Of a DNA stretch of 64,000 nt, positions 1-9,101 are shown in pieces (positions within the stretch are counted from its first letter, which is position 1; every line of letters begins with the position of its first letter). The notes under the pieces are model-generated. The model saw nothing but the letters and a program-made list of their open reading frames with translations. It had not been told where the DNA came from and did no database searches. Origin of the DNA: Enterobacteriaceae bacterium 89 (GTDB taxonomy: Bacteria; Pseudomonadota; Gammaproteobacteria; Enterobacterales; Enterobacteriaceae). Both the position numbers and the translations under genes were made by a program. Location: the NCBI GenBank assembly GCA_014156375.1, contig RQJH01000003.1, positions 372,001 through 436,000 of the forward strand. Direction: 5' to 3'.

Positions 1-41
1 TTATAAGTTACGTGAAATGCACCCTGTCTGAGGAAAAATCC

Positions 42-662
42 ATGAATGAACCGCAAACATCTACCCAGTTTTGGGATAACCGATATGCCACCGCTTCCCC
101 ACTTTCCAGCGGTAAACCTGGTGCCATACTGGTGCGCTTCACCGACCGCTTACAACCTGGGCACGCACTGGAGTTGGGTTGTGCAAGGGGTGATGATGCC
201 GTCTGGCTGGCAAAGAAAGGCTGGAACGTGGTGGCCGTGGATATTGCTCAACAGGCTCTAAGCTATGCCGCCGACAATGCGCAGCGTAACGGGGTGGCAG
301 AAAAAATCACCTTCGAACAGCACGATCTGTCGGAATCATTTCCTGAGGGCGAATATGATCTGGTCAGCGCTTCGTTCCTGGAATCCCCGGTGGATTTCGG
401 GCGAGAAAAGGTGCTTCGCAAAGCATCAAAGCTAGTAAAATCAGGAGGATTGCTGCTGATTACCTCTCATGGTTCCGCCGCTTCCTGGTCCGATCACCGC
501 CCTTCGCCCTTCCCTTCACCTGAAGAAGCGTTGGCCGAATTGCAGCTGGAATCCAGTGACTGGTCATCCATTTTTGTCGGAAATATTGAACGCCTGGCAA
601 CCGGACCGAATGGTGAAACCGGGGAAATTCTGGATACGGTTCTGGCGCTTCAGCGGCGTTAA
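42..662 (+). CDS. class I SAM-dependent methyltransferase
   Basis: This 206-residue soluble protein has the class I methyltransferase fold signature. The SAM-binding motif I (LELGCARGDDAVWLA, about residues 44-58) is followed by an acidic strand-2 end (VVAVDIA) and a motif II/III region around FEQHDLSE. It resembles the TehB/thiopurine methyltransferase-like group, but the substrate cannot be read from the sequence. The start at 42 is preferred over an in-frame codon at 12 because a GAGG Shine-Dalgarno element lies just upstream. It stands alone; a bulged hairpin at 790-821 lies about 130 bases past its stop. The family call is firm, the substrate unknown. Confidence 0.8.
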   Translation: MNEPQTSTQFWDNRYATASPLSSGKPGAILVRFTDRLQPGHALELGCARGDDAVWLAKKGWNVVAVDIAQQALSYAADNAQRNGVAEKITFEQHDLSESFPEGEYDLVSASFLESPVDFGREKVLRKASKLVKSGGLLLITSHGSAASWSDHRPSPFPSPEEALAELQLESSDWSSIFVGNIERLATGPNGETGEILDTVLALQRR

Positions 663-988
663 GCCGGGCCCGTCGGAGAGCAACAAAGTCAACACGATTA
701 ATTAGCATAATCTTTACTTTTAGAGCCGTATCATACTTCTGACAAATAGACCTTAACACTTAAAATGAACTTATTATGCACGCCAGGTCGCTTAAAATGG
801 GCTTTTATGGCCCTTTTAAGCCGATAGTTATTCATTCCCCGTGTCAAAAATAGCTTCCACCACTTCACAATTCTCCGCTTCGCCGGATGCTAAATTTTAA
901 AAAAGTGTTAAATTTAAACTCACATAGTGAGTATCACTGTGCTCCACGGCTAATTAAGAACATATTACTTACAAGACTAAGGTTCATC
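663..988. other. intergenic region with one hairpin
   Basis: About 326 bases without a convincing gene. The one clear structure is an inverted repeat at 790-821 (left arm GCTTAAAATGGGC, right arm GCCCTTTTAAGC, one bulged base). It could end transcription of the methyltransferase gene. The rest is the AT-rich leader of the glutamate dehydrogenase gene; no regulator site was recognised. Confidence 0.4.
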
Positions 989-2263
989 ATGGATAAGTTA
1001 TCTTACGCTTCAGATAGCAACACATCTGCCTGGAATACCTACCTGCAACAAATCGAGCGTGTGGCCCCTTACCTGGGCGAGCTGTCACGTTGGGTTGATA
1101 CCCTTCGCCACCCAAAACGCGCGCTGATTGTCGATATTCCGGTTCAGATGGACGACGGCACTATCCGCCATTTCGAAGGTTATCGCGTGCAGCACAACCT
1201 CTCCCGCGGGCCGGGCAAAGGCGGTGTTCGTTACCATCCGGATGTAGACCTGAATGAAGTGATGGCGCTTTCTGCCTGGATGACCATTAAGTGTGCGGCG
1301 CTGAACCTGCCTTACGGCGGCGCTAAAGGCGGCGTGCGTGTCGATCCCTTCAAACTTTCCGAAGGTGAACTGGAGCGTCTGACCCGTCGCTACACCAGTG
1401 AGATCGGGACTATCATCGGACCGCAAAAAGATATTCCTGCGCCGGATGTGGGTACCAACGGCAAAGTGATGGCATGGATGATGGACACCTATTCCATGAA
1501 CCATGGCACTACTATCACCGGCGTTGTGACCGGTAAGCCAATCCATCTCGGCGGTTCTCTTGGTCGCGAAAAAGCGACCGGCCGTGGTGTGTATATCAGC
1601 GGTCGTGAAGTGGCTCGTCGTGCCAATATTCAGGTTGAAGGCGCACGCGTGGCCGTTCAAGGCTTCGGTAACGTTGGTAGCGAAGCGGCACGTTTATTCT
1701 CCGCAGCTGGCGCTCGCGTGGTGGCCATTCAGGACCACACCGCCACCCTGTTCAATGACATGGGCATCGACATGGATGCGCTGACCACCTGGCAGATTGA
1801 GCACAAACAGATTGCCGGTTTCCCGGGCGCTGAGACTATCGCCAGCGAAGCCTTCTGGAACGTGGAGATGGATATTTTCATCCCTGCTGCGCTGGAAGGT
1901 CAGATCACCCGTCACCGTGCTGAAGTTCTGAAATGTAAGCTGATCCTCGAAGGCGCAAACGGCCCGACCTACCCGGATGCCGACGACGTGCTGGCCAGCC
2001 GCGGCATTATCGTGGTGCCGGACGTGGTTTGTAATGCCGGCGGCGTAACCGTCAGCTACTTCGAATGGGTTCAGGACATGGCGAGTTTCTTCTGGAGTGA
2101 AGAAGAAATTAACGCGCGTATGGATAAGATCATGACCGATGCGATGGTTCACGTCTGGGAAAAAGCAAGCGAGAAAGCCTGTTCCCTGCGTACTGCCGCT
2201 TACATCGTCGCTTGTGAGCGCATCCTGCTCGCTCGTAAAGATCGCGGTATCTATCCGGGCTAA
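989..2263 (+). CDS. NAD(P)-dependent glutamate dehydrogenase (short, hexameric type)
   Basis: The 424-residue enzyme interconverts glutamate and 2-oxoglutarate plus ammonia in the cytoplasm. The substrate-domain motif with the catalytic lysine ([13 protein letters not shown]) is near residue 108, the conserved Asp region ([17 protein letters not shown]) near 150, and the Rossmann motif [12 protein letters not shown] near 220. It is shorter than classical E. coli GdhA (447 aa) and resembles the second, RocG/GudB-like dehydrogenase found in Salmonella. The Met at 989 is preferred to a longer in-frame start at 887 because family alignment begins there. It is monocistronic, with a hairpin terminator after the stop. 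The family is certain; cofactor preference and direction in vivo are inferred. Confidence 0.9.
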   Translation: MDKLSYASDSNTSAWNTYLQQIERVAPYLGELSRWVDTLRHPKRALIVDIPVQMDDGTIRHFEGYRVQHNLSRGPGKGGVRYHPDVDLNEVMALSAWMTIKCAALNLPYGGAKGGVRVDPFKLSEGELERLTRRYTSEIGTIIGPQKDIPAPDVGTNGKVMAWMMDTYSMNHGTTITGVVTGKPIHLGGSLGREKATGRGVYISGREVARRANIQVEGARVAVQGFGNVGSEAARLFSAAGARVVAIQDHTATLFNDMGIDMDALTTWQIEHKQIAGFPGAETIASEAFWNVEMDIFIPAALEGQITRHRAEVLKCKLILEGANGPTYPDADDVLASRGIIVVPDVVCNAGGVTVSYFEWVQDMASFFWSEEEINARMDKIMTDAMVHVWEKASEKACSLRTAAYIVACERILLARKDRGIYPG

Positions 2264-2272
2264 TGCCTGCAA

Positions 2273-2306
2273 GCGGTGAGTCACTATGTGGCTCACCGCC
2301 TCTCTT
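2273..2306. terminator. hairpin terminator after glutamate dehydrogenase
   Basis: GCGGTGAG at 2273-2280 pairs with CTCACCGC at 2292-2299 and is followed by TCTCTTTA. It sits between convergent genes and may serve both. Confidence 0.6.
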
Positions 2307-2920
2307 TAGCGATACTTCTCGCAAAACGCTTCGATATTGTCCTGCTGAAAATCAGCCAGACGTTCAATGATGGTCTCCAGCGGCCAGTCCCACCAGGCAA
2401 TGCTCTGTAGCTCCCGGGCTATTTTCTCTGAAAAACGCGAACGGATCGGCTTTGCCGGTACGCCACCAACTATGGTGTAAGGCGCGACATCTTTCGCAAC
2501 CACCGCTCCAGCGGCAATCACCGCGCCATCGCCAACGGTCACTCCCGGCAGCACAATCGCGCCGTGACCAATCCAGACATCATGGCCAATCACCACCCTG
2601 TCATCGCGACGATGGCTAAAAAAGTCGTGATCCCGGCTGGCATTCGCCGAATAGTATTCCGGGCAATAGGTTATGCGATGCTGAGACGCTCGTTCCATCG
2701 GGTGATTGGGCGCGCCAATACGTACGTTGTTGGCGATAGCCACGAAGCGGCCAATCTGCGCATCCGCTATGGTGCAGTATTCTCCTGCGTAGGAAAAATC
2801 GCCGATCGTGGCGTATTCCAGCTGGCTGTGGGCGAGGATCTCACACTGTTGACCAATCCGGCATTCGCGCAGCCGCACGCTGCTGTCGATAAAGGCTTCG
2901 GCAAGTTTTACGGTTTTCAT
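2306..2920 (-). CDS. left-handed beta-helix (hexapeptide repeat) acyltransferase
   Basis: This protein of about 204 residues consists of imperfect hexapeptide repeats of the LbH acyltransferase fold. They include a run of [LIV]-G-x4 units ([18 protein letters not shown], then [15 protein letters not shown]) and the xenobiotic-acetyltransferase-type end [12 protein letters not shown]. It looks like the phosphonate-metabolism-associated hexapeptide family, but no phn genes are nearby, so the substrate is open. The Met at 2920 is chosen because the repeats start there; a GTG at 2962 would add 14 residues. It is convergent with the glutamate dehydrogenase gene. Confidence 0.75.
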   Translation of the reverse strand: MKTVKLAEAFIDSSVRLRECRIGQQCEILAHSQLEYATIGDFSYAGEYCTIADAQIGRFVAIANNVRIGAPNHPMERASQHRITYCPEYYSANASRDHDFFSHRRDDRVVIGHDVWIGHGAIVLPGVTVGDGAVIAAGAVVAKDVAPYTIVGGVPAKPIRSRFSEKIARELQSIAWWDWPLETIIERLADFQQDNIEAFCEKYR

Positions 2921-3054
2921 CGGCGTGTCACTCTGAGGGCAAGTGCCGCCACTGTATTGCACATTTGTTAACAGAAAATGACGAAGCGGCCACCGCGCGA
3001 TGGGCCGCGTTGCGCTATGCTGTATGCCGTTGAAATCGCGCTAAGGAGCCTCAC

Positions 3055-3816
3055 ATGGCTGACTGGAATCCTTCGTTGTATCTGCAGTTTGCATCTGAAC
3101 GTACACGCCCGGCAGCAGAACTGCTGGCGCGAATTGCAAAACCTGAGGCTAAACATATCGCCGATTTAGGCTGCGGTCCCGGTAACAGCACCGAACTGCT
3201 GCGAGCGGCATGGCCAGACGCGAATATCACCGGGGTGGATAATTCACCGGCGATGCTTGAAAAAGCGCAGCAGGCGCTGCCGGACTGTCACTTTGTGAAT
3301 GCCGATATCAGCCAGTGGCGGCCTGAACAGCCTCTGGATGTGCTTTATGCCAACGCTTCGCTGCAATGGGTGGCAGATCATCAGCAGTTGTTCCCCCATC
3401 TTGCTTCTCTGTTAGCAACCAACGGCGTTCTGGCGGTACAAATGCCGGATAACTGGCAGGAGCCGTCGCATGCTTCGATGCGTCAGGTTGCCAGCGAGCT
3501 GGGACACCCGCCCCGCGGGCGTACGCCGTTAGCGAGCGTTCAGGAATATTACGACTTGTTGAGTAAAAGCGGCTGCGAGGTGGATGTCTGGAGAACGACC
3601 TATTTCCATCCAATGGCTTCGCATCAGGCGATTATTGACTGGTTAAGCGCGACCGGGCTGCGCCCTTATTTGCAGGATCTGGACTCCGTCAGCCAGCAGG
3701 CATTTCTACAACGCTACCTGCAGCTACTGGAAGAACACTATCCTCGCCAGCAGGATGGGCAGATCCTGCTGGCCTTTCCACGGCTGTTTATCGTAGCGCG
3801 CAGAGCTACCAGCTGA
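3055..3816 (+). CDS. tam: trans-aconitate 2-methyltransferase
   Basis: Tam uses SAM to methylate trans-aconitate, an inhibitory by-product of cis-aconitate isomerisation that blocks aconitase. The 253 residues match the E. coli protein in length and in the opening [20 protein letters not shown]. The SAM motif I is [13 protein letters not shown] near residue 37. As in E. coli it lies close to yneE, here separated by one small ORF and a GNAT gene. An AAGGAG ribosome binding site precedes the start. The last bases overlap a short ORF on the other strand. Confidence 0.95.
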   Translation: MADWNPSLYLQFASERTRPAAELLARIAKPEAKHIADLGCGPGNSTELLRAAWPDANITGVDNSPAMLEKAQQALPDCHFVNADISQWRPEQPLDVLYANASLQWVADHQQLFPHLASLLATNGVLAVQMPDNWQEPSHASMRQVASELGHPPRGRTPLASVQEYYDLLSKSGCEVDVWRTTYFHPMASHQAIIDWLSATGLRPYLQDLDSVSQQAFLQRYLQLLEEHYPRQQDGQILLAFPRLFIVARRATS

Positions 3817-3904
3817 AATCGCGGACGATTGATAAATCCCAGGCCGTCGCGAACAGGGAAACAAAAAGGATGATGTTTACGGCGGTTTCGATTTTTTTTT
3901 CCAT
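3806..3904 (-). CDS. candidate 32-residue membrane protein
   Basis: A short ORF with a strong ribosome binding site (AGGAGAATGCTC before the ATG) starts [19 protein letters not shown]. It has a charged N-terminus, one hydrophobic segment (about residues 9-23) and a short tail ending in DFSW. Its architecture resembles the single-pass small membrane proteins of enterobacteria such as MgtS and YohP, though I do not recognise the sequence. Its 3' end overlaps tam by 11 bases in convergent orientation. Translation is unproven; no function is proposed. Confidence 0.55.
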   Translation of the reverse strand: MEKKIETAVNIILFVSLFATAWDLSIVRDFSW

Positions 3905-3966
3905 GAGCATTCTCCTGATGGCACCGAAGCCATAATATGAGGAAAATCTTACCGATTTCTTAACCA

Positions 3967-4413
3967 TTAGGGCTGCAGATTTCTCCGATAAAGAACAAAG
4001 TCCTCAACCGGTGCCATCTGGTCATACAGCTTACGTGCCGGATTTCCAGTGGCGGTATGCCAGTAAATACGCGACCAGCCTTTAGCTTCACCTTCATCGA
4101 TCAACGTCTGAATGAGCTGGCGGGCATAACCTTTGCCGCGCTGATTTTCGGCAACGAACAAGTCTTCCAGATAGCATACTGGCGAGGTTACCCAGGTTCC
4201 TTCGTGCAGAACACAAAACGCAAAACCGACGACTTCGCCGTTCACTTCTGCCACCCGGCCAAAAATGGAAGAGTGCTCGTTCAGCACCCGTTGCCAGGTT
4301 TCTTCGGTAACGTCTTCCGGCACCGCTGTCTTGTAGAAATGAAGATAGCCGTCCCAAAGCTTACGCCACTGAGTTTTATCTTTTGCCTGTATCTCTCGAA
4401 TTACGACTTCCAT
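3967..4413 (-). CDS. GNAT-family N-acetyltransferase
   Basis: This protein of about 148 residues has the GNAT acetyl-CoA-binding motif A (ENQRGKGYARQLIQTLIDEG, about residues 90-109) and the C-terminal YWHTATGNPARKLYDQ segment typical of small-molecule or aminoglycoside-like acetyltransferases. The start at 4413 is favoured by an AGGAAAG element; a longer in-frame start lies at 4443 inside the end of yneE. It follows yneE on the same strand with an 11-base gap, so the two are probably co-transcribed. The substrate is unknown. Confidence 0.8.
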   Translation of the reverse strand: MEVVIREIQAKDKTQWRKLWDGYLHFYKTAVPEDVTEETWQRVLNEHSSIFGRVAEVNGEVVGFAFCVLHEGTWVTSPVCYLEDLFVAENQRGKGYARQLIQTLIDEGEAKGWSRIYWHTATGNPARKLYDQMAPVEDFVLYRRNLQP

Positions 4414-4424
4414 TAGCGCTTTCC

Positions 4425-5339
4425 TCAGGTCAGTTGATAGCATTTATCAGGAACGATACGCGCCGGAACGGAGGTTTCATCATTCATCTGCAGCAGATCG
4501 ATTTCAATCGCGGTGCTGATAGCGTCCAGCGGCAGATCATTATTTTCCAGACCGAACGGCTCTTCAAGCTCTTCGGCCAGCGCATCGAGAGAAATAAAGG
4601 TGTAGGAAATCAGCACGGAGACAAAAGGCGTCATGTAGTGCAGATCGCCGACCAGCGCAAACGGCAGCATGATGCAAAACAGATAGACAGTTCTGTGCAG
4701 TATCAATGAGTAAGCAAACGGCACCGGCGTGGTGGCGATCCTCTCGCAGCCGGCCAGAACGGCAGACATATCGTTAAGGCGGCCGTTCAGGCTGTGAAAC
4801 AAAATATCGGACAGCGCGCCCTGCCGGCGTTTGTCCGCCAACCAGTTGCCCATCAGCAGCAAAATTCGGTTCGCCGGGGATTGTACCGCCATAACCTCAC
4901 GCAGCTGATCGTCAGTTAAATAGCGAGCAAGAGTCTCCTGCTGCGGCAGCCGACGCAGCTGCATCCTCAAAGAATGGGCAAAGGCAATTTGCAGTTTGGT
5001 AAACGACGCTATTTCCGCATCTGGCGGTAGCGTGTTCTTCACTTCCCGCAGAAGTGAACGCGAAGCAATCATCAGATGCCCCCACAGCTGGCGTGCTTCG
5101 ACAAAGCGGGAGTAGCTGGCGTTGTTTCTGAACCCTAAGAAAATGGCGATCGCCACCCCAAGAATGCTGAATGGCGCGACGGTCAGCTTCACGCCTAGCG
5201 AGCTGTACCACGGCAGCAGCCCTATCACCGCAATGGATAGCAGGAAGTTGAGCAGCAAGCGGGAGAAAATCTTCGACAGCACCGAGCCGTGCCAGACAAA
5301 AATGCGGGTGAGCCAGTGTTCGTGGGGTCTGACGATCAT
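4425..5339 (-). CDS. yneE: bestrophin-family inner membrane anion channel YneE
   Basis: The 304 residues match E. coli YneE in length and context (next to tam). Bestrophin-like features are the opening MIVRPHEHWLTRIFVWHGSV, N-terminal hydrophobic segments (about 24-44 and 48-68), and the conserved C-terminal segment ISLDALAEELEEPFGLENNDLPLD. Bacterial bestrophins form pentameric ion channels. It heads a two-gene operon with the GNAT gene. A CRP-like palindrome sits about 39 bases upstream of the start. Confidence 0.9.
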   Translation of the reverse strand: MIVRPHEHWLTRIFVWHGSVLSKIFSRLLLNFLLSIAVIGLLPWYSSLGVKLTVAPFSILGVAIAIFLGFRNNASYSRFVEARQLWGHLMIASRSLLREVKNTLPPDAEIASFTKLQIAFAHSLRMQLRRLPQQETLARYLTDDQLREVMAVQSPANRILLLMGNWLADKRRQGALSDILFHSLNGRLNDMSAVLAGCERIATTPVPFAYSLILHRTVYLFCIMLPFALVGDLHYMTPFVSVLISYTFISLDALAEELEEPFGLENNDLPLDAISTAIEIDLLQMNDETSVPARIVPDKCYQLT

Positions 5340-5742
5340 GAGCGTGTTTCAGTTAAAAGAAGGCCGGGCTATTTAACGTGATCTAAATCACTCTTTCAAG
5401 TTAGTTACGATGTTTAGCCACAATTTGGTAACAATTATCCCCTAAACAGCAAAGGCGGGCAGGATGCTGAAGTGTGGGTAGAGATCAAAGTATAATGTAT
5501 GTTGTAACTAATGCATTGCTGTTATCTTACAACCAACAGACTGTCGCTCGCTATCACTATTATTTTATTATAAATATATAATTGATGAATTCTTATAACC
5601 CTTCAGTTTCTCTTTACTGCATATACCAACATTATACCATAGCCCTCTGCCCTTCTTCTCTGCATATTTATTAGCAGCGATACCTGGGCTATTAATTATT
5701 ATATTCATGCCTTAACGGCTAATAATAACCATAGAGGTTTAT
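5340..5742. other. AT-rich divergent intergenic region
   Basis: A 403-base gap separates the divergent genes yneE and the agmatine-deiminase-like gene. It holds a CRP-like palindrome near yneE (5378-5391) and a perfect TATAAT at 5491-5496 reading right, about 245 bases from the downstream start and with only a poor -35. It is much more AT-rich than its surroundings. I see no ORF with a plausible ribosome binding site. Confidence 0.4.
5378..5391. promoter_or_regulatory. CRP-like binding site upstream of yneE
   Basis: GTGATCTAAATCAC is a near-perfect dyad matching the CRP core pattern GTGA-N6-TCAC. It sits 39 bases from the yneE start. FNR has a related but different core (TTGAT), so CRP fits better. 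This is inferred from motif only. Confidence 0.45.
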
Positions 5743-6834
5743 ATGATGACCAGACGTTCATTCATCGGGCACAGCCTGGTGGCATGTGCAGGTATGCTAG
5801 TGGCCAGTCGTACTGGCTTTGCCGCCGGTGAACAGCAATGGCTGATGCCGGATGAAGGAGCGCCCCACTCGGCAACCTGGATGGCGTTTGGCGCCAGCAA
5901 TATTATTTGGGAACCGCATTTATTACCCGTAGTTCGCAATAATCTGGCGACAGTAGCAAAAACAATCGCGGCATTCGAGCCGGTTAATATGCTGGTTCGC
6001 GAAGAAGATCTGAATATTGCTTCCGCACTATGCGGACCTTCCGTCAATCTGGTCGTTCATCCTTTGGACGACCTGTGGATTCGGGATACCGGTCCAATAT
6101 TTGTGAAGAATAATGCCGGAAAACTCGCCGGAATTGACTTCAATTTCAACGGCTGGGGCAATAAACAGCAGCATAGCCAGGATGCCAAAATTGCGAAGTT
6201 CGTTTGCGAAGAGGCCAGTGTCCCTTCTGTTCGCTCATCACTCATTCTTGAGGGTGGTGGGATAGAGGTTGACGGCGAAGGAACGGCCATTATCACCGAG
6301 AGCTGTGTGCTAAATCCAAATCGTAACCCTGGAGTCAGTAAAGCAGCGTGCGAGAACGAATTAATGCGCCTGCTGGGGATTAAAAAAGTCATCTGGCTAC
6401 CGGGGATCGCAGGTAAAGATATCACCGACGGACACACGGATTTTTACGCGCGGTTCAGCCAGCCGGGAACGGTAGTCGCGGGACTTGAGCAGGATCCTTC
6501 GCTTTATGATTACGAAGTCACCCGACGTCATCTGGAAATATTACGCAATGCCACTGATGCCAAAGGACGTCGCCTGGAGGTTGTTGTGCTTGAAGGTCCC
6601 TCTTCCGTCCGGCAAAAGTACGCCAGCGATGATTTTGCGGCGGGATATATTAATTTCTACGTCTGCAACGGCGCGGTGATTGCCCCTGAATTCGGCGATA
6701 AACGTGCGGACAGCAATACACGGGATATCCTGAAGGACCTGTTTCCTGATCGGGAAATTATTCAGCTAAACATCGATGGGATTGCGGCAGGCGGCGGTGG
6801 GATCCATTGTGCCACCCAGCAACAGCCGCGATAG
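5743..6834 (+). CDS. Tat-exported agmatine deiminase / peptidyl-arginine deiminase-like enzyme
   Basis: The 363-residue protein belongs to the guanidino-group hydrolase (agmatine deiminase, PAD_porph) family, which converts agmatine to N-carbamoylputrescine and ammonia. Family motifs present: MPDEGAPHSATWMAFG near residue 35, DDLWIRDTGP near 108, EGGGIEVDGEGT near 168, GHTDFYARF near 228, and the catalytic cysteine in GGGGIHCATQQQP at the C-terminus. Unlike cytoplasmic AguA it begins with a twin-arginine signal (TRRSFIGHS, then a hydrophobic stretch ending SRTGFA), so the enzyme should be periplasmic. It is followed by a REP element. The starts at 5743 and 5746 are equivalent. Confidence 0.85.
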   Translation: MMTRRSFIGHSLVACAGMLVASRTGFAAGEQQWLMPDEGAPHSATWMAFGASNIIWEPHLLPVVRNNLATVAKTIAAFEPVNMLVREEDLNIASALCGPSVNLVVHPLDDLWIRDTGPIFVKNNAGKLAGIDFNFNGWGNKQQHSQDAKIAKFVCEEASVPSVRSSLILEGGGIEVDGEGTAIITESCVLNPNRNPGVSKAACENELMRLLGIKKVIWLPGIAGKDITDGHTDFYARFSQPGTVVAGLEQDPSLYDYEVTRRHLEILRNATDAKGRRLEVVVLEGPSSVRQKYASDDFAAGYINFYVCNGAVIAPEFGDKRADSNTRDILKDLFPDREIIQLNIDGIAAGGGGIHCATQQQPR

Positions 6835-6852
6835 CTTTTAACAAACTAAAAC

Positions 6853-6927
6853 TGCCCGGTGACGCAGGCTTACCGGACCTACAAGCGGATCAAGTGTAGG
6901 TCTGATAAGTGAAGCGCCATCAGGCAG
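6853..6927. repeat. REP/BIME palindromic element
   Basis: Two imperfect inverted REP units (TGCCCGGTGACGCAGGCTTA and its degenerate complement ending GCCATCAGGCA) lie between convergent genes. The sequence matches the REP family seen again at 15882, 18331, 22141, 34567 and 38436. Confidence 0.85.
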
Positions 6928-6933
6928 ATTTTA

Positions 6934-8385
6934 TTAGCAAAGCGGTTTAACCGCTTCGCGCATCCCTTTACTGAGGATAGCGTCCAGGTCAGCACTCACC
7001 TGAGCGACCAGCCCGCTAACCTGAGTTAAATCCTGTTCCCAGTGTTCTTTTACCGAAAGCACGGATTCAACCAGTGACAAGGTATTGATCTGTTTATCGT
7101 TGTGCAGCGACCACAACTGCTGGTAACGCTCAATCCAGTGCGCGTCATCCTGTACCGGATAAGTGACGCCGTCACGTTCAGCGCGATAAAACGCAATCAG
7201 CGCCGCCAGCGCAAACGTCAGTCTGGCCGGCAGTTTGCCTTTTACCGCCTGACCTGCCAGCAGCTGCGGCAGAATACGAGTGCGGTACTTGGTCATGCCG
7301 TTCAACGCAATCGACAACAGCTGATGCTTAATGTATGGGTTACGGAAACGCCCGGTCACAGCGCTGGCAAAAGATTCCAGTTCATCACGCGGTAAATCCA
7401 GAACCGGGATGATTTCCTGATAGATAGCTTTCTCGACAAACGCACAGATTTCGCTGTCGTTCATCGCTTCACCCACGGTATCCAGCCCTGCCTGGAAAGC
7501 GACCGGCACAAGAGCCGTATGCGCACCGTTGAGGATCGCCACTTTACGCTCTTTGTAAGGCTTGATGTCGTCAACAATCAGTACGTTAAGAGGATATTTA
7601 TCGAGGCGCAGCTCCGCCGCCAGGGATTTCGGTCCCTGGATCACGAACAGATAAAAGTGTTCAGCGGTATCGAGGAAACCGTCTTTATAACCGAGTTCCT
7701 GCTGCAAGTTTTCAACTTCATCACGCGGATAGCCGGTGACAATCCGGTCAACCAGCGTGGAACAGAAAGTATTGGCCTGGTTCAGCCACACAGTGAAGGC
7801 CAGCGGCAGGTTCCATTCATGCGCATAGCGCAGAACCAGCTCCTGCAAGGCTTCACCGTTGTAATCAATCAGCTCACAGGGAACGATCACCCAGCCTTTG
7901 TCCGCCGCCCCGTTGAAATGGCTGTAGCGCTCAAACAGCAGACGCGTCAGTTTTGCCGGATAGCTTACGGCCGGAGCATCTTCAAATTTATCGCCAGCGT
8001 GATAGCTGATCCCCGCTTCCGTGGTATTGGAAAACACGAAACGCATCTCAGGATTGTGCGCCAGTTTCAGGAAAGCTTCGTAGTCGTCGTAGACGCTCAG
8101 TTCGCGGTTAACCGAACGGATCAGGCGGCTGTCGCTGACGGCTTCGCCCTGCTCATTCAGGCCACGAATGATGGTGGTGTAGAGACCGTCCTGAGTGCTC
8201 AGCGACGGCGGGAAATCGCTGGCAATCGGCCGTACGATAACGACGCCAGCGTTCAGGTCAGTGTGTTCGTTCAGAAGATCAATTTGCCAGTCGACAAAAG
8301 CACGAAGAAAGTTGCCTTCTCCGAACTGAAGGATGCGTTCAGGATACTGTGCACCGGGAAAATCGCGGCGGTTTAGTGTTTTCAC
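6934..8385 (-). CDS. uxaB: altronate oxidoreductase (tagaturonate reductase)
   Basis: UxaB reduces D-tagaturonate to D-altronate with NADH in galacturonate catabolism. The 483 residues align with E. coli UxaB from [18 protein letters not shown] to the end MREAVKPLC, including the mannitol-dehydrogenase-family motifs [10 protein letters not shown] and [14 protein letters not shown]. Translation starts at a GTG. Upstream half-sites ATTGGT fit control by ExuR/UxuR. The downstream neighbour in E. coli is likewise the yneF-yneG-glsB block. Confidence 0.96.
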   Translation of the reverse strand: MKTLNRRDFPGAQYPERILQFGEGNFLRAFVDWQIDLLNEHTDLNAGVVIVRPIASDFPPSLSTQDGLYTTIIRGLNEQGEAVSDSRLIRSVNRELSVYDDYEAFLKLAHNPEMRFVFSNTTEAGISYHAGDKFEDAPAVSYPAKLTRLLFERYSHFNGAADKGWVIVPCELIDYNGEALQELVLRYAHEWNLPLAFTVWLNQANTFCSTLVDRIVTGYPRDEVENLQQELGYKDGFLDTAEHFYLFVIQGPKSLAAELRLDKYPLNVLIVDDIKPYKERKVAILNGAHTALVPVAFQAGLDTVGEAMNDSEICAFVEKAIYQEIIPVLDLPRDELESFASAVTGRFRNPYIKHQLLSIALNGMTKYRTRILPQLLAGQAVKGKLPARLTFALAALIAFYRAERDGVTYPVQDDAHWIERYQQLWSLHNDKQINTLSLVESVLSVKEHWEQDLTQVSGLVAQVSADLDAILSKGMREAVKPLC

Positions 8386-8401
8386 AATGGGTTTCCCTTA
8401 T

Positions 8402-8441
8402 TGATTGGTCATACAGCCTGCGTTATTGGTCTAATAACTTA
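8402..8441. promoter_or_regulatory. candidate ExuR/UxuR operator region of uxaB
   Basis: Two ATTGGT half-sites 20 bases apart (GATTGGTCATAC and TTATTGGTCTAATAACTT) lie 20-55 bases upstream of uxaB. Known ExuR/UxuR operators have the pattern AAATTGGT-N2-ACCAATTT. Each copy here is a half-match, so this is suggestive only. Confidence 0.4.
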
Positions 8442-8501
8442 GCAGACTTTAAAACCAGGACACCCCGTTTTGATCAACTCCCGCAGCGCTTTTTGCACAG
8501 A

Positions 8502-9029
8502 TTATAAAAATTTGTAAAAAACTGAAGTCGCGGTCAGCGCACCATCAGGCATCAGCGCGTAACCGGGGATTTCTCCACATTTCGTCCAGCCGCAGCGCTG
8601 ATAGAAGGCTTCCGCTCCGCTGCCGGTTGCGGTATCGAGCACCAGAACCTGTTTTCCATTCGCCAGAGCCAGGCCTTCCAGCGCCTTCATCAACAGCCCG
8701 GCGATGCCCTGACGCCTTCCCCGCGAGTGGACTAACAACTTAGCCACTTCCGCTCTGTGGGGCTGGTTCTCCGGCAGGTCGACAATCAGCTGCACCGTAC
8801 CGATGAGCCCGCCCTGGTCATCTTCCGCAGCCAGCACAATGCGTTCGCCCGCCGCCACGCTGCGTGCCATTTTCTGCCAGAAACTGGCGGCTTTGTCCGG
8901 ATGGAATGGCAGCATGAAGCTCACGGAAGCGCCGCCGTTGACGCAATCGACAAGAATATCGACCAGCTCAGCCTGGCGTTGCAGAATTTCGGCGTGGGAA
9001 AGAGTGAGAATACGAAGCGATGTGGTCAT
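8502..9029 (-). CDS. GNAT-family N-acetyltransferase
   Basis: This acetyltransferase of about 175 residues has motif A at HSRGRRQGIAGLLMKALEGL (about residues 103-122) and the motif B region VLDTATGSGAEAFYQRCGW, a layout common in small aminoacyl/aminoglycoside-type GNATs. The start at 9029 has an AAGGAG ribosome binding site; an upstream start at 9056 would add nine residues. It is a single gene between uxaB and a cyclase gene, and not part of the E. coli layout here. The substrate is unknown. Confidence 0.8.
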   Translation of the reverse strand: MTTSLRILTLSHAEILQRQAELVDILVDCVNGGASVSFMLPFHPDKAASFWQKMARSVAAGERIVLAAEDDQGGLIGTVQLIVDLPENQPHRAEVAKLLVHSRGRRQGIAGLLMKALEGLALANGKQVLVLDTATGSGAEAFYQRCGWTKCGEIPGYALMPDGALTATSVFYKFL

Positions 9030-9101
9030 TTGGTTCTCCTTGTTCGACCACATCACTATCTGTTCAGCAGCACATTAACTCAACGCTTTGATTCATAGGA
9101 T

